Positions 1 to 8,927 of a stretch of DNA of 64,000 nt are shown one piece after another. This DNA is from CADEEN01 sp963751775. Its GTDB lineage: Bacteria; Pseudomonadota; Gammaproteobacteria; Burkholderiales; Burkholderiaceae_C. The translations under genes and the position numbers were made by a program. The notes under the pieces were generated by a model, which did no database searches, was not told the DNA's origin, and saw only the letters and a list, made by a program, of their open reading frames with translations. The stretch covers positions 7,350 through 71,349 of the forward strand of contig CAVVVW010000020.1 of assembly GCA_963751775.1 (NCBI GenBank). The letters run 5' to 3'. Every line of letters starts with the position of its first letter. Within the stretch, counting starts at the first letter, position 1.

Positions 1-1
1 C

Positions 2-433
2 GCAATGGCCGGCGCGATGCTCGCGCCGCGCCTGGGTCGGCGGCTCGGCCCCGGTCGCGCGATGAGCTGTGGCCTGGCGGCCCTGGCCGTTGGCGCCGCA
101 CTGGTGCCGGCCGCAACCGCGGCCGGCTGGGCTGCGGTCGGGTTGTTGGCGGTGCAGCAGATCCTCGGCGACGCAGGGCACACGGTGCACGACGTGCACG
201 ACCGTACGCTGCGTCAGACGGCGGTTGTGGCCGCCTTGCTGGCCCGCGTGGATGCGGCCATCCGCGGCGTCGGCCAGGTCGCCACTTTGGCCGGGGCCGC
301 CATCGGGGGCGTGCTGGGAACCGCCATCGGCACACGCCCCGTGCTTGCATTGGCGGCCGTCGTGTTCGCCATGGCCGCCGGGCTTGCTGCACTGACACTG
401 GCCCGGCGCAAGGCCCCGGCGGCCATCGCCTGA
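2..433 (+). CDS. MFS transporter, C-terminal part (5' truncated)
   Basis: The reading frame is open at the window edge, so only about 143 C-terminal residues are visible. They form four to five hydrophobic segments separated by short basic loops. A cytoplasmic loop (PRLGRRLGPGR) precedes one helix and a long amphipathic stretch follows a QQILGDAGH segment, as in the second half of twelve-helix major facilitator exporters such as the EntS/multidrug type. Substrate cannot be told from this part. A stop at 431-433 is followed by an unrelated membrane gene with its own ribosome binding site. Family assignment is by pattern only. Confidence 0.6.
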   Translation, partial: AMAGAMLAPRLGRRLGPGRAMSCGLAALAVGAALVPAATAAGWAAVGLLAVQQILGDAGHTVHDVHDRTLRQTAVVAALLARVDAAIRGVGQVATLAGAAIGGVLGTAIGTRPVLALAAVVFAMAAGLAALTLARRKAPAAIA

Positions 434-593
434 GAGCCAGCCGCGCGCCGCGTTGCGCGCGCAGCACACTGCATCCCTCGTTGTGGGGAGAATCACCTTT
501 GTAGGGGAATGACGACGATTGATATTGGCCGAAAAATCCCTGTCACACAGCGGCGTCACGATGACGGCGTCGATGTCGCCAGGAGTGCACGCC

Positions 594-1136
594 ATGCCTC
601 AGACCCTGAATGTCGGATCGCGGTCGCTGTTCGTCACACTGACGGCGTGGTTGTTTCTCGTGCTCGGCGTGTTGGCCAGCGCTTATGCGCTGCTGCAGAA
701 CGCGCTGTGGGCTTCCGGGTTGCCCGGCGTGCCGGGCCTCGGGGCCGCGCAGACGCTGCCACTCGTCAGCGGGTTGCTGCTCGGCTACTTGCCATGGGTG
801 ATGGCGACCGGGTTGGCCCTGTCGCTGGCGACCATCGCCAGCGCCGCCGGGCTGCTGTTGCGCCTGGAATGGGCGCGGCGCTGCTTCATCGGCCTGCTCG
901 CTTTGGCCATTGCGGCCAATCTGCTCGGGCTGTGGCTGCAGCACGAGATCGTGCAATCGGTGTTCGAGGCCACGTTGGCCCGCTCGCCGATGCCGGCGGC
1001 CGCCGCGCACGTGTTCGGCGGTTTCGTCACCGCATCGCGGGCGATGGCCGCGCTGATGACACTGGCAACCTGCGCGGCGCTGGTCTGGATCATTCGGCAA
1101 CTGATGTCGCCAGGCGTGCGCCAGGAATTCGCCTGA
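594..1136 (+). CDS. four-helix membrane protein of unknown function
   Basis: A 180-residue protein with four predicted membrane helices: one near residues 10-32 after a short polar N-terminus, one around 55-80 and two in the second half. I chose ATG 594 because AGGAG lies eight bases upstream; the frame is open further upstream (to about 519) but that extension is not hydrophobic and has no Shine-Dalgarno. No catalytic or cofactor motif is visible and I do not recognise the family. It stands alone between the MFS gene and a convergent cytochrome gene. Confidence 0.6.
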   Translation: MPQTLNVGSRSLFVTLTAWLFLVLGVLASAYALLQNALWASGLPGVPGLGAAQTLPLVSGLLLGYLPWVMATGLALSLATIASAAGLLLRLEWARRCFIGLLALAIAANLLGLWLQHEIVQSVFEATLARSPMPAAAAHVFGGFVTASRAMAALMTLATCAALVWIIRQLMSPGVRQEFA

Positions 1137-1142
1137 CGGGCT

Positions 1143-1169
1143 CGCAGCCGCGCGCACCCGGCGGCTGCG
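1143..1169. terminator. stem-loop between convergent genes
   Basis: CGCAGCCG at 1143-1150 and CGGCTGCG at 1162-1169 form a perfect 8-bp stem with an 11-base loop. It lies between the stop of the membrane protein gene and the stop of the oppositely oriented cytochrome gene. There is no long T-tract, so this is a likely bidirectional terminator but not a textbook one. Confidence 0.45.
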
Positions 1170-1178
1170 TCTCTGCCG

Positions 1179-1487
1179 CTACTTGATGGTCAGGACCCAG
1201 GCCGCCAGTTGCTTGGCCTCGGCCTCGTTGACCTGCGGGTTGGCCGGCATCGGCACCGCGCCCCAGACGCCAGAGCCGCCTTTGAGGATCTTTTGCGCCA
1301 GCTTGTCCGCGGCGTCCTTCTGGCCCGCGTACTTTGCCGACACCTCCTTGTAGGCCGGCCCGATGACCTTCTTGTCGACCGCGTGGCAGGCCAGGCAGTT
1401 CTTCTTCTGTGCCAGCTCGGCACTGGCGAACGCCGGCGCCACAAAGGCGGCGCTCAAGGCGACGCAGACGAGGGTCAGGGATTTCAT
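1179..1487 (-). CDS. periplasmic monoheme class I cytochrome c (c551/c552-like)
   Basis: 102 residues. A signal peptide of about 22 residues ends AFASA, followed by one heme-binding motif CLACH (Cys31, Cys34, His35) and a downstream VPMPANP segment carrying the probable axial methionine, as in c8/c551-type cytochromes. It is a small soluble electron carrier, plausibly linking Sox or other periplasmic dehydrogenases to a terminal oxidase; that link is inference, because the gene stands about 48 kb from sox. ATG 1487 is preferred over an in-frame start 18 bases upstream, since GGAAAG sits just before it and the signal peptide then begins normally (MKSLTL). Confidence 0.85.
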   Translation of the reverse strand: MKSLTLVCVALSAAFVAPAFASAELAQKKNCLACHAVDKKVIGPAYKEVSAKYAGQKDAADKLAQKILKGGSGVWGAVPMPANPQVNEAEAKQLAAWVLTIK

Positions 1488-1587
1488 AATTTCTTTCCGC
1501 AGCAAGAGGGGATCGTTAGACTTACAGTTTGCTTCAACGGCATTTTATGCATGCAGGTTGACGCCGGCACCTGGCAGGGAGATCGAC

Positions 1588-1995
1588 ATGTGGTTTGTGG
1601 GCCTCGGTATTTTGCTCATCGCCATGAAGCTGGGCGACGTCAGCGTGGTTGCCGAGTGGAACTGGTGGATGGTGCTGGCGCCCTTCGGCGTCGCGGTCCT
1701 CTGGTGGATCTACGCCGACTCGAGCGGCCTGACCAAGCGCCGCGAGATGGAGAAGCTCGAGAACAAGAAGCTCGAGCGCCGGCGCAAGAACATGGCCGCA
1801 CTGGGGACGGGCCGCGACAACCGCAAGACCGCGGACGCGATCGCCCGTGCCCGCGAGGCGTCCGCAGCGCGCATCGAGGCGGAGCGCTCGCAGAAGCGCG
1901 TGCACAACGAGAAGGTCGTCAGGGACAGCGTGTTCGACAGCCGGACGGGCGTGCCCCTGGACGAACCGCGAGAGACGTCCAAGCCGCAGGGCTGA
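1588..1995 (+). CDS. small Trp-rich membrane protein (TIGR04438-like)
   Basis: 135 residues. The first 45 hold two hydrophobic stretches rich in Trp (WNWWMVLAPFG, LWWIYAD), followed by a long, highly charged, probably coiled-coil region (KRREMEKLENKKLERRRK) and a polar tail. This matches the small Trp-rich protein family that I know from Burkholderiales; function unknown. ATG 1588 has GGGAG upstream and starts directly at the first hydrophobic segment, whereas longer in-frame versions overlap the divergent cytochrome promoter. Convergent with ilvD. Confidence 0.7.
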   Translation: MWFVGLGILLIAMKLGDVSVVAEWNWWMVLAPFGVAVLWWIYADSSGLTKRREMEKLENKKLERRRKNMAALGTGRDNRKTADAIARAREASAARIEAERSQKRVHNEKVVRDSVFDSRTGVPLDEPRETSKPQG

Positions 1996-2017
1996 GTCGG
2001 CGCTGGGGTGCGCCGAC
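1996..2017. terminator. stem-loop between the Trp-rich gene and ilvD
   Basis: GTCGGCG at 1996-2002 pairs with CGCCGAC at 2011-2017 around an 8-base loop, placed immediately after one stop codon and just before the convergent ilvD stop. No T-tract on either side; probably a shared terminator. Confidence 0.5.
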
Positions 2018-2028
2018 GCGCGCGGCGC

Positions 2029-3712
2029 CTACTCGAAGCGGTCGAGCACCGCACCGGCGCTGGCGCTGGCGGCATTGAACGCGAATTTGGCCAGCACGCC
2101 GCGCGTGTAGCGCGGCGCCGGTTTGACCCAGGCGCCGCGGCGGCGCAGCCAATTCGTCGTCGCCGACGTCGAGTTGCAGCAACAGGCGGTGAGCATCGAT
2201 GGTGATCGTGTCGCCCTCGCGCACCAGGGCGATGGCGCCGCCCTCGTAGGCCTCGGGCGCGACATGGCCGACGACCATGCCCCAGGTGCCGCCGGAAAAG
2301 CGGCCGTCGGTGACGAGGCCCACGCTTTCGCCCAGGCCCTGCCCGATCAGTGCCCCGGTCGGGGCCAGCATCTCGGGCATGCCGGGGCCGCCTTTGGGCC
2401 CGAGGTAGCGCAGCACCATCACGTCGCCGGCCACGATCCGCCCGGCCATGATCGCGGCCAGCGCCGATTGTTCGTCGTCGAAGACCCGCGCCGGGCCCGT
2501 CATGACCGGGTTCTTCAGCCCGGTGATCTTGGCCACGCAGCCTTCGGGCGCGAGATTGCCGCGCAGGATCGCGAGGTGGCCCTCGGCATACATCGGGTTG
2601 GACAGCGGCCGGATCACGTCTTGGGCCGGCGACAGGCCGGGCACGTCGGCGAGGTTCTCGGCCACCGTCTTGCCGGTGATGGTGATGCAGTCGCCGTGCA
2701 GCAGCCCGGCGTCCAGCAACTGCTTCATCACGGCGGGGATGCCGCCGGCATGGTGCAGATCGATGGCCAGGTACTTGCCGCTGGGCTTGAGGTCGCACAG
2801 GACCGGCACCCTGCGCCGCACGCGCTCGAAGTCGTCGATCGACCACTGCACGCCGGCCGCGTGGGCGATGGCCAGGAAGTGCAGCACCGCGTTGGTCGAG
2901 CCGCCGGTGGCCATGACCACCGCGATGGCATTCTCGATGCTCTTGCGGGTGACGATGTCGCGGGGCTTCAGGTCGGCCTTGACGGCCTGCACCAGGACCC
3001 GCGCGGCCTGCCGCGTGTGCTCGACGATCGGATCCTCGACATTGGCCATCGTCGACGCAAACGGCAGGCTCATGCCCAGTGCCTCGAAGGCCGAACTCAT
3101 GGTGTTGGCGGTGTACATGCCGCCGCACGAACCGCTGCCGGGAATGGCCCGGCGCTCGATCTGGCAGAAGTCTTCCTCGCTCATCTTGCCGGCGGAAAAC
3201 TGGCCGACGGCTTCGAACACGCTGACGATGTTCAGATCCTGCCCTTTGTACTTGCCGGGCAGGATGGTGCCGCCGTAGACGTAGATCGCGGGCACGTTGG
3301 CGCGCAGGATGCCCATCATGCCGCCAGGCATGTTCTTGTCGCAGCCGCCGATGACCAGCACGCCGTCCATCCACTGGCCGCCGACGCAGGTTTCGACGCA
3401 GTCGGCAATCACCTCGCGCGAGACGAGCGAATACTTCATGCCTTCGGTGCCCATGGCCATGCCGTCGGAGATCGTCGGCGTGCCGAAGGTCTGCGGGTTG
3501 GCGCCGGCCGCCTGCAGCGCCTCGACGGCCGCGTCGGCAAGCTTTTGCAGGCCCGAGTTGCAGGGCGTGATCGTCGAGTGGCCGTTGGCCACGCCGATCA
3601 TCGGCTTGCTGAAGTCGCTCTCTTTGTAGCCCATCGCGTAGTACATCGAGCGATTCGGGGCGCGCGCGACGCCTTCGGTGATGGTCTTGGAGCGGCGGTT
3701 GGCTTCGGTCAT
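2029..3712 (-). CDS. ilvD: dihydroxy-acid dehydratase, frameshifted near its C-terminus
   Basis: IlvD converts dihydroxy-isovalerate and -methylvalerate to the 2-keto acids of branched-chain amino acid synthesis, using an Fe-S cluster. The conserved cluster and substrate segments are all readable: ITPCNSG, GGCDKNMPGGMMG, GSGSCGGMYTANTM, and GRFSGGTWG towards the end. One extra base near 2145 throws the last 40 codons out of frame; deleting it gives ...AWVKPAPRYTRGVLAKF... and a normal stop at 2029, total 560 residues, the family's usual length. ATG 3712 begins MTEANRRSKTITEG and is preceded by AGGAG-like sequence. It is divergent from lgt. Confidence 0.93.
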
Positions 3713-3856
3713 TGATGGATTCTCCTGGGCGGGCCGATTGTCCTCGGCGCCATGTCCTTGCGCGATTTTATTGGCCAGCGTGCGTGGCCGCCGGCAGGGC
3801 CGTGCGCACAGCGGCGACAATCACGCCCTGTTCGAAAGACGCGAGGACCTTACCCG

Positions 3857-4651
3857 ATGCTGGTGCATCCGCAATTCGACCCGATCGCGATCCAGCTCGG
3901 CCCGGTCGCGATCCATTGGTACGGCCTGACCTACCTGGTGGCGTTCGGCCTGTTCCTCTGGCTGGCCACGCTGCGCACGCGGCAGACGCAGTACGCGCAG
4001 ATCGGCTGGAACCGGCGCGAGGTCGAGGACCTGCTGTTCTGGGGCGTGCTCGGCGTGGTCATCGGCGGGCGCCTGGGTTACGTGCTGTTCTACAAGCCCG
4101 GCTACTACGCAGCGCACCCGCTCGAGGTGGCGATGGTGTGGAAGGGCGGCATGTCGTTTCACGGTGGCTTGCTCGGCGTGATCGGCGCCGTGGCGCTGTA
4201 TGCGCGTCACCGCGGACGGGCGTTCCTCGAGATCACGGACCTGATCGCGCCGTGCGTGCCGCTGGGGCTGGCGTCGGGGCGGGTGGGCAATTTCATCAAT
4301 GGCGAGCTGTGGGGCCGTGCGGCCGACCCGTCGCTGCCCTGGGCGATGGTTTTTCCGCAGTCGGGTAGCACCATCGCCCGGCACCCGTCGCAGCTGTACC
4401 AGGTGGCACTCGAAGGCGTGCTGCTGTTCGTCGTGTTGTGGCTCTACGCGCGGCGGCCGCGCGCGCTGGGCCAGGTGTCGGGTGCGTTCCTGATCGGCTA
4501 CGGCCTGCTGCGCTTTGTCGCCGAGTTCTTCCGCGAGCCCGATCGCTTTCTCGGCCCGCTGGCGCTGGGCCTGAGCATGGGCCAGTGGCTGTGCGTGCCG
4601 ATGGTGCTGGTGGGGGCGCTGATCTGGTGGCGCGCGCGGCCGGCGGCTTGA
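3857..4651 (+). CDS. lgt: phosphatidylglycerol-prolipoprotein diacylglyceryl transferase
   Basis: Lgt attaches diacylglycerol to the lipobox cysteine of prelipoproteins in the inner membrane. 264 residues with about seven membrane helices. The signature loop GRVGNFINGELWGR is intact, as are the HGG motif (MSFHGGLLG) and the N-terminal WYGLTYLVAF helix. Length is normal. ATG 3857 gives the typical start MLVHPQFDPIAI; upstream in-frame codons are non-conserved. dnaQ follows after 12 bases, suggesting co-transcription. Confidence 0.95.
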   Translation: MLVHPQFDPIAIQLGPVAIHWYGLTYLVAFGLFLWLATLRTRQTQYAQIGWNRREVEDLLFWGVLGVVIGGRLGYVLFYKPGYYAAHPLEVAMVWKGGMSFHGGLLGVIGAVALYARHRGRAFLEITDLIAPCVPLGLASGRVGNFINGELWGRAADPSLPWAMVFPQSGSTIARHPSQLYQVALEGVLLFVVLWLYARRPRALGQVSGAFLIGYGLLRFVAEFFREPDRFLGPLALGLSMGQWLCVPMVLVGALIWWRARPAA

Positions 4652-4663
4652 GGGCGACGCGCG

Positions 4664-5366
4664 ATGCGACAGGTCTTTCTCGACACCGAGACCACGGGTC
4701 TGAGCCCCGAGGGTGGCGACCGCGTGATCGAAATCGGCTGCTTGGAGATGGTCAATCGCCGCTTGACCGGGCGCAACCTGCACTTCTATCTGAATCCCGA
4801 GCGGCCGAGCAGCGAAGACGCCTTCAAGGTGCATGGCCTGAGCGACGCATTCCTCGCCGACAAGCCGCTCTTTGCAGCGATCGCGGACGAACTGCTGGCC
4901 TACCTGGCGGGCGCCGAACTGGTGATCCACAACGCGGCCTTCGACGTCGGCTTTCTCGACGCCGAGTTGAAGCGCATCGCGCGGCCGCGCCTGGCCGGCC
5001 AGGTCGCGGGCATCACCGATTCGCTGCAACTGGCGCGCAACCTGTTCCCCGGCAAGTCGAATTCGCTCGACGCGCTGTGCCGGCGCCTGGAGGTCGACAA
5101 CACCAACCGCACGACGCATGGCGCGCTGCTCGACGCGGGCCTGCTGGCCGAGGTCTACGTGCGCATGACGCGTGGCCAGGACTCGCTGGTCATCGAGAGC
5201 CGCGAAAGTGCCGGCGCAGAGGTCGGCTTCGCGGCCGTCGATCTGGGCACGATGACGCTGACCGCGGTGGCGGTCACGGCTGCCGAGCAGGCCGCCCACG
5301 ACGCCGTGCTTGCCGAGCTGGACAAGGCCAGCGGCGGGCCGGACGCTGTGGCGCCGTCTGGCATAA
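4664..5366 (+). CDS. dnaQ: DNA polymerase III epsilon subunit (3'-5' exonuclease)
   Basis: Proofreading subunit of the replicative polymerase. Exo I motif FLDTETTGLSP at residues 5-15, Exo II in VIHNAAFDVGFLDAE, and Exo III in TTHGALLDA are all present. One extra base in GGGCCGGACG near 5340 shifts the last codons; removing it yields an ending PTLWRRLA and a TAA at 5364-5366, 233 residues. Without that correction the frame would run on into the tRNA gene, which is not credible. Core housekeeping gene next to lgt. Confidence 0.93.
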
Positions 5367-5367
5367 T
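5362..5367 (+). promoter_or_regulatory. possible -10 element for tRNA-Val
   Basis: CATAAT overlaps the corrected dnaQ stop codon and lies about 47 bases before the tRNA. It is the only sigma70-like -10 hexamer in this GC-rich stretch. A convincing -35 is not visible. Confidence 0.35.
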
Positions 5368-5413
5368 CGCCCGCCTTGCCGCAGCCCGCAGGGCATCCCG
5401 AGCAGCCAGATTC

Positions 5414-5488
5414 GGGCGGTTAACTCAGCGGTAGAGTGCCACCTTCACACGGTGGAAGTCGCAGGTTCGAACCCTGCACCGCCCACCA
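5414..5488 (+). tRNA. tRNA-Val (anticodon CAC)
   Basis: The 7-bp acceptor stem GGGCGGT/ACCGCCC, the D arm (AACTCAGCGGTAGAGT), an anticodon stem CCACC/GGTGG with loop TTCACAC, the T arm CAGGTTCGAACCCTG, and an encoded CCA at 5486-5488 all fold without mismatch. The loop places CAC at positions 34-36, decoding GUG. It separates the housekeeping genes on the left from the sulfur genes on the right. Confidence 0.97.
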
Positions 5489-5545
5489 CACGCAAACCAA
5501 GCATTCGCGTGCGCGTGCGCGCGGCGAGCCACACACACGGCCGCT

Positions 5546-6703
5546 TCAATCGTGTCGATGTGGGTCGGGGCGGCTCACGCGACTTTGCTCTTCTTGCCAG
5601 AGCACGAATTTCAACGTCGCCACCGATCCGACGATGATGCCGGCGAGTCGCGATGAACGAGCCGATGGCCAGCGTCGAAACCCCGGACAGGCCCTGTCCG
5701 ATGGTGCAGCCGAGTGCGGTGACGCCGCCAAAGCCCATCAACAACGCACCCACGAGGTGGTTGCGCAAGTCCGTCAGCGAGGCGAAGCCTTCCCAGCGGA
5801 AGCTGCGGGTCGCCACCGCGTAGGCCGCCGATCCGAGCACCACGCCGAGCACGGTGGCGATGCCGAACGTGACATGCAGCGACTTGTCGGTCCACAGCAT
5901 CAGCAGTTCCAGGCCGTAGGCCACCGGGCCGACGAAGCTCATCGACTCGATGGTGCGCGAGTTGGTGGCGAAGTAGCCGAACTCCAGCGTCTGCGGGTTC
6001 TCGCCGAAGCCCAGGTGGCCGCTGACGAACCATGCGGCGACAACCAGCGCGCCGATGACGATGGCACGCGAGAATCTGCGTTGGATTGCTGCGAAAGCGC
6101 CTGTCCTTGAAGACGAAGCCGAGCAGCCCCAGCACCAGCACGGCCGCCGTGGCGAGCAGGGCGGATTCGCGGCGCCATTCCGGTCGCGCGTGACACGGCG
6201 GTGGCCAGGCTCTGGTCCTTCCAGCCGAATTGGCCGAGGTTGATGGCCACCGGATCGAGCCAGGTGGCGCGCCACTGGCCGAACAAGCCCTTCAGCGTCA
6301 TGTACGAGGCGATGCCCATGAATGCGAGCACGACCAGCGATCGCACGCTGCCGCCGCCCAGGCGGATCAGGTTCTTGTTCGCGCAGCCGCCGCCGAGCGT
6401 CATGCCGACACCGAACGTCAGGCCGCCGGCCAGCAACGACAACCAGGTCAATGTCGGTCGCTGCGCGATGGCCTTGCTCAGATCGACTTGTCCGGTGTAG
6501 GCCAGCGCGGTTGCGCCGGCGATGGCCACGGCGATGGCCAGCAGCCACATGCGCATGCGCCCCCAGTGCCCCATGTTGACGATGTCCGACACGGCGCCCA
6601 TGGTGCAGAAATTGGCCTTGCTGGCCACTGCGCCGAAGATGAAGGACAGCACGAAGCCGCCCCACACCACGACGCTTGCCATCTGGCTCGCCGTGGCATC
6701 CAT
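5546..6703 (-). CDS. YeeE/YedE-family sulfur-compound membrane transporter, frameshifted
   Basis: An inner-membrane protein with two YeeE/YedE-type halves and about ten helices; relatives import thiosulfate or reduced sulfur. Diagnostic segments are ANFCTMGAVSD, GGGCANKNLIRLGGGS in the first half and GCTIGQGLSG in the second, carrying the conserved cysteines of the sulfur-passing path. Three single extra bases (near 6168, 6073 and 5649) break the frame. Removing them gives one 384-residue protein ending at 5546. It follows tusA and dsrE2 by 16 bases in the same operon, which fits sulfur import coupled to intracellular sulfur relay. Confidence 0.83.
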
Positions 6704-6719
6704 GCGAACTCCCGGCCGC

Positions 6720-7190
6720 TCAGATGAACAGGCAGACGTCGGTTTCGCCGGCGAACTTCATGAAGGTCGCTGCGCCACCGAATTCGATGCCATCGATGAA
6801 GTCCTTCTTCTCGAACTCGAACAGGTCGACCGTCATCTGGCAGGCGATGAACTTGACGTCGGACTCGATGCAGACCGCGCGCAATTCTTCCAGCGACGCG
6901 ACGCCCTTCTTCTTCATCTTGGCCTTCATCATCGTCGTCGCCATCCACTCCATGCCCGGCAGCATCTGCACGATCACCGGCATCGGAACGGGCATCGGCA
7001 TGGCCGGGTTCGCGAGCGGGCTGATCGCAATGCCGCTCAGGTCCTTGCGCAGCAACTGCAGGCCGTAGAAGGTGAAGAAGACCTGCACTTCCCAGCCCAG
7101 CGCTGCGGCCGTCGAGGCCAGGATCAGTGGCGGGTATGCCATGTCGAGCGCACCCTTGGTGGCGATGATCGCCATCTTCTTTGTCGTCAT
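6720..7190 (-). CDS. dsrE2: DsrE2-type sulfur carrier protein
   Basis: 156 residues of the DsrE/DsrF-like fold: an N-terminal strand KKMAIIATKGALDMAYPP, a hydrophobic helix, a Met/Pro-rich loop, and a C-terminal half with a conserved Cys in CIESDVKFIACQMTVD. DsrE2 proteins often sit next to tusA and are proposed to exchange sulfane sulfur with it. ATG 7190 is one base beyond the tusA stop, so the two are translationally coupled; yeeE follows 16 bases downstream. Lengths and motifs are normal. Confidence 0.85.
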   Translation of the reverse strand: MTTKKMAIIATKGALDMAYPPLILASTAAALGWEVQVFFTFYGLQLLRKDLSGIAISPLANPAMPMPVPMPVIVQMLPGMEWMATTMMKAKMKKKGVASLEELRAVCIESDVKFIACQMTVDLFEFEKKDFIDGIEFGGAATFMKFAGETDVCLFI

Positions 7191-7191
7191 G

Positions 7192-7419
7192 TCAGGCCTT
7201 CTTGAGGAAGAAGATGAACTTGCTGCTCTCGGTGGTCGAGGACAGCAGGGCATTGCCGGTCTGCTCGGCAAATGCCTGCATGTCGCAGACCGAGCCGGGG
7301 TCGGTGGCCACCACCCGCAGCACCTGGCCGGAAGCCATGTCGGCCAGCGCCTTCTTGGTCTTCACGATCGGCATCGGGCAGGCCAGCCCCGATGCATCGA
7401 ATTCCTTGTCGTAGTTCAC
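7192..7419 (-). CDS. tusA: TusA sulfur carrier
   Basis: 75 residues with the TusA signature GLACPMPIVKTKKAL, in which Cys14 of the CPxP motif carries the persulfide. The beta-strand ending KFIFFLKKA closes the two-layer sandwich. TusA delivers sulfur to DsrE-type proteins and, in sulfur oxidizers, feeds the reverse Dsr pathway. First gene of the tusA-dsrE2-yeeE trio. GGAG-like sequence precedes ATG 7419. Confidence 0.93.
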   Translation of the reverse strand: MNYDKEFDASGLACPMPIVKTKKALADMASGQVLRVVATDPGSVCDMQAFAEQTGNALLSSTTESSKFIFFLKKA

Positions 7420-7530
7420 GCGTGTCTCCTTCGAATCAACCGTCTATTAGCTTGGAGGACGGGGGTCGCGTCCAGTACCGCAACGGGGGATGGTTCATAG
7501 CCCATTCGGGTAGTTCGGCGACCCCGTGCC

Positions 7531-8847
7531 TCAGAACTTGCGACCCCAGGCCAGGCCGATGCTGGATTGCTTCATGCCGATGGTCTCGTTGCCGGCAGCG
7601 CCATTGAAGAGTTGAGGTGCGTTCAAGAAAGAGGGCCCGGTCACGGTCTGGCGTGGCGCGATCATCAGCGCGCCGGTGATTTCACTGGCCTTGTCCAGCG
7701 CATAGGTGAAGCCCGCGGTGTAGTGGTCCTTCATCACGCCGGGGGCCAGGATGTTGAACGTGACGTCGCGCGGGGTGATCGGATTGTCGCCCCTGTTGTA
7801 GCCCACGCGCAGGGTCAGCGCCTCGGACGTGCGCCAGGCCACGCCGAGCTTGAAGATATCGATGTCCTGCCAGCCGAATCCGGGGCCGTTGTCGGCACCC
7901 AGCGGGGCCACCGGCGGCTGGCTCGGGTTGTTGACGGACTTGATGTCGCTGTAGTTGATGCGGGCGTAGTCGACCGCTACCGTCACGGCCGGTGTCGGCA
8001 TGAAGGCCACCCCGATGCTGTAGTGCGACGGAATGTCGAATCCGCCGGCCTCGGCGAACAAGCCCTTGTACTTGTCGAGGTTGCCCATGCTCATTTTCGG
8101 CGCGTAGGCCGCACCGATGCTCAGCGAGTCGCTGAGGTGGCCCTGGTAGCCCAGGCGCAGTCCGATGCCGGTCGAGCTGTCGTGACCGTTGTTGGTGACG
8201 CTGCCGGGCGCACCGGTGAACGGCGGAAACCCCGGCGCGTTGTCGAACGACTGCAGGCCATAGGCCTCGAAGCGCTGGTAGCCCAACAGCAGGGAGGCGC
8301 CCACCGCATGCTGCGCGTTGAGCTTGTAGGCGATGGTCGGTGCAATGATCAACTGCATCAGGTCGACGCCGAGCTTGCCGCTGCCGCACAACATGTTGGC
8401 CGGTCCCACGCTCGTCGGCCCGGTCGGACATTGGAACGGGCCCTGCGGATAGGTGGTGTTCATGCCGCCATTGCCGTAGACGGACACGCCGACCGACATG
8501 TCATTGCTGATCATGCGGTTGTAGCCCATCTCCGGCACGAGGAACGCCGTCTTGTCGCTGTCGACCTTGCCGTTGATCGGGGCGAACAAGGCATCGGTAC
8601 GTTCGGCGTCGCGCTTGGGCATGAAGATGTTGGCGCCGATGTCGAAGCGGCTGCCAGCCCAGACCATGCCGGCCGGGTTGGTCGCGCCGCCCAGGCTGTC
8701 CTCGGCCATCGCGACGGAGGCACCGCCCATGCCGGCGGCTTTCATGCCGTAGCCGTGCGGGAAATAGCCGTTGGTGGCCAGCGCGGGGCCGGCGACGCAG
8801 ACGGCGGCGATCGGGAGCAGTCTGAACATCGGGTTCTGGCGTTTCAT
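7531..8847 (-). CDS. FadL/OmpP1-family outer membrane channel
   Basis: 438 residues with a 20-residue signal peptide (after MKRQNPMF) cleaved before TNGYFPHGYG. The N-terminal hatch has the family's NPAGM motif (GATNPAGMVWAG), followed by alternating beta-strands and a terminal phenylalanine (AWGRKF) as expected for BAM-assembled barrels. FadL relatives pass long-chain fatty acids, hydrocarbons or other hydrophobic compounds; whether this one handles hydrophobic sulfur is unknown. AGGAG precedes ATG 8847, which excludes longer versions. It sits 80 bases downstream of the CMD-Rieske gene on the same strand. Confidence 0.88.
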   Translation of the reverse strand: MKRQNPMFRLLPIAAVCVAGPALATNGYFPHGYGMKAAGMGGASVAMAEDSLGGATNPAGMVWAGSRFDIGANIFMPKRDAERTDALFAPINGKVDSDKTAFLVPEMGYNRMISNDMSVGVSVYGNGGMNTTYPQGPFQCPTGPTSVGPANMLCGSGKLGVDLMQLIIAPTIAYKLNAQHAVGASLLLGYQRFEAYGLQSFDNAPGFPPFTGAPGSVTNNGHDSSTGIGLRLGYQGHLSDSLSIGAAYAPKMSMGNLDKYKGLFAEAGGFDIPSHYSIGVAFMPTPAVTVAVDYARINYSDIKSVNNPSQPPVAPLGADNGPGFGWQDIDIFKLGVAWRTSEALTLRVGYNRGDNPITPRDVTFNILAPGVMKDHYTAGFTYALDKASEITGALMIAPRQTVTGPSFLNAPQLFNGAAGNETIGMKQSSIGLAWGRKF

Positions 8848-8927
8848 CGTGGGTCTCCTGGTATGTGGCCGGTTGGCCGTGTCGTGGATCGAGCGGGGAA
8901 CGGAACGGCGTGAAATTTGCGGCGGCA

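Noticed and set aside
2123..3715. 530-codon plus-strand frame opposite ilvD
   Set aside because: Antisense shadow of a conserved gene, rich in His, Arg, Gly and Asp as expected from complementary GC-rich codons.
7499..7512. GCCC-ATTC-GGGTA near the fadL 3' end as a further dsr-type operator
   Set aside because: Spacing is four, not five, and it lies by the end of fadL, where a terminator hairpin is more likely.
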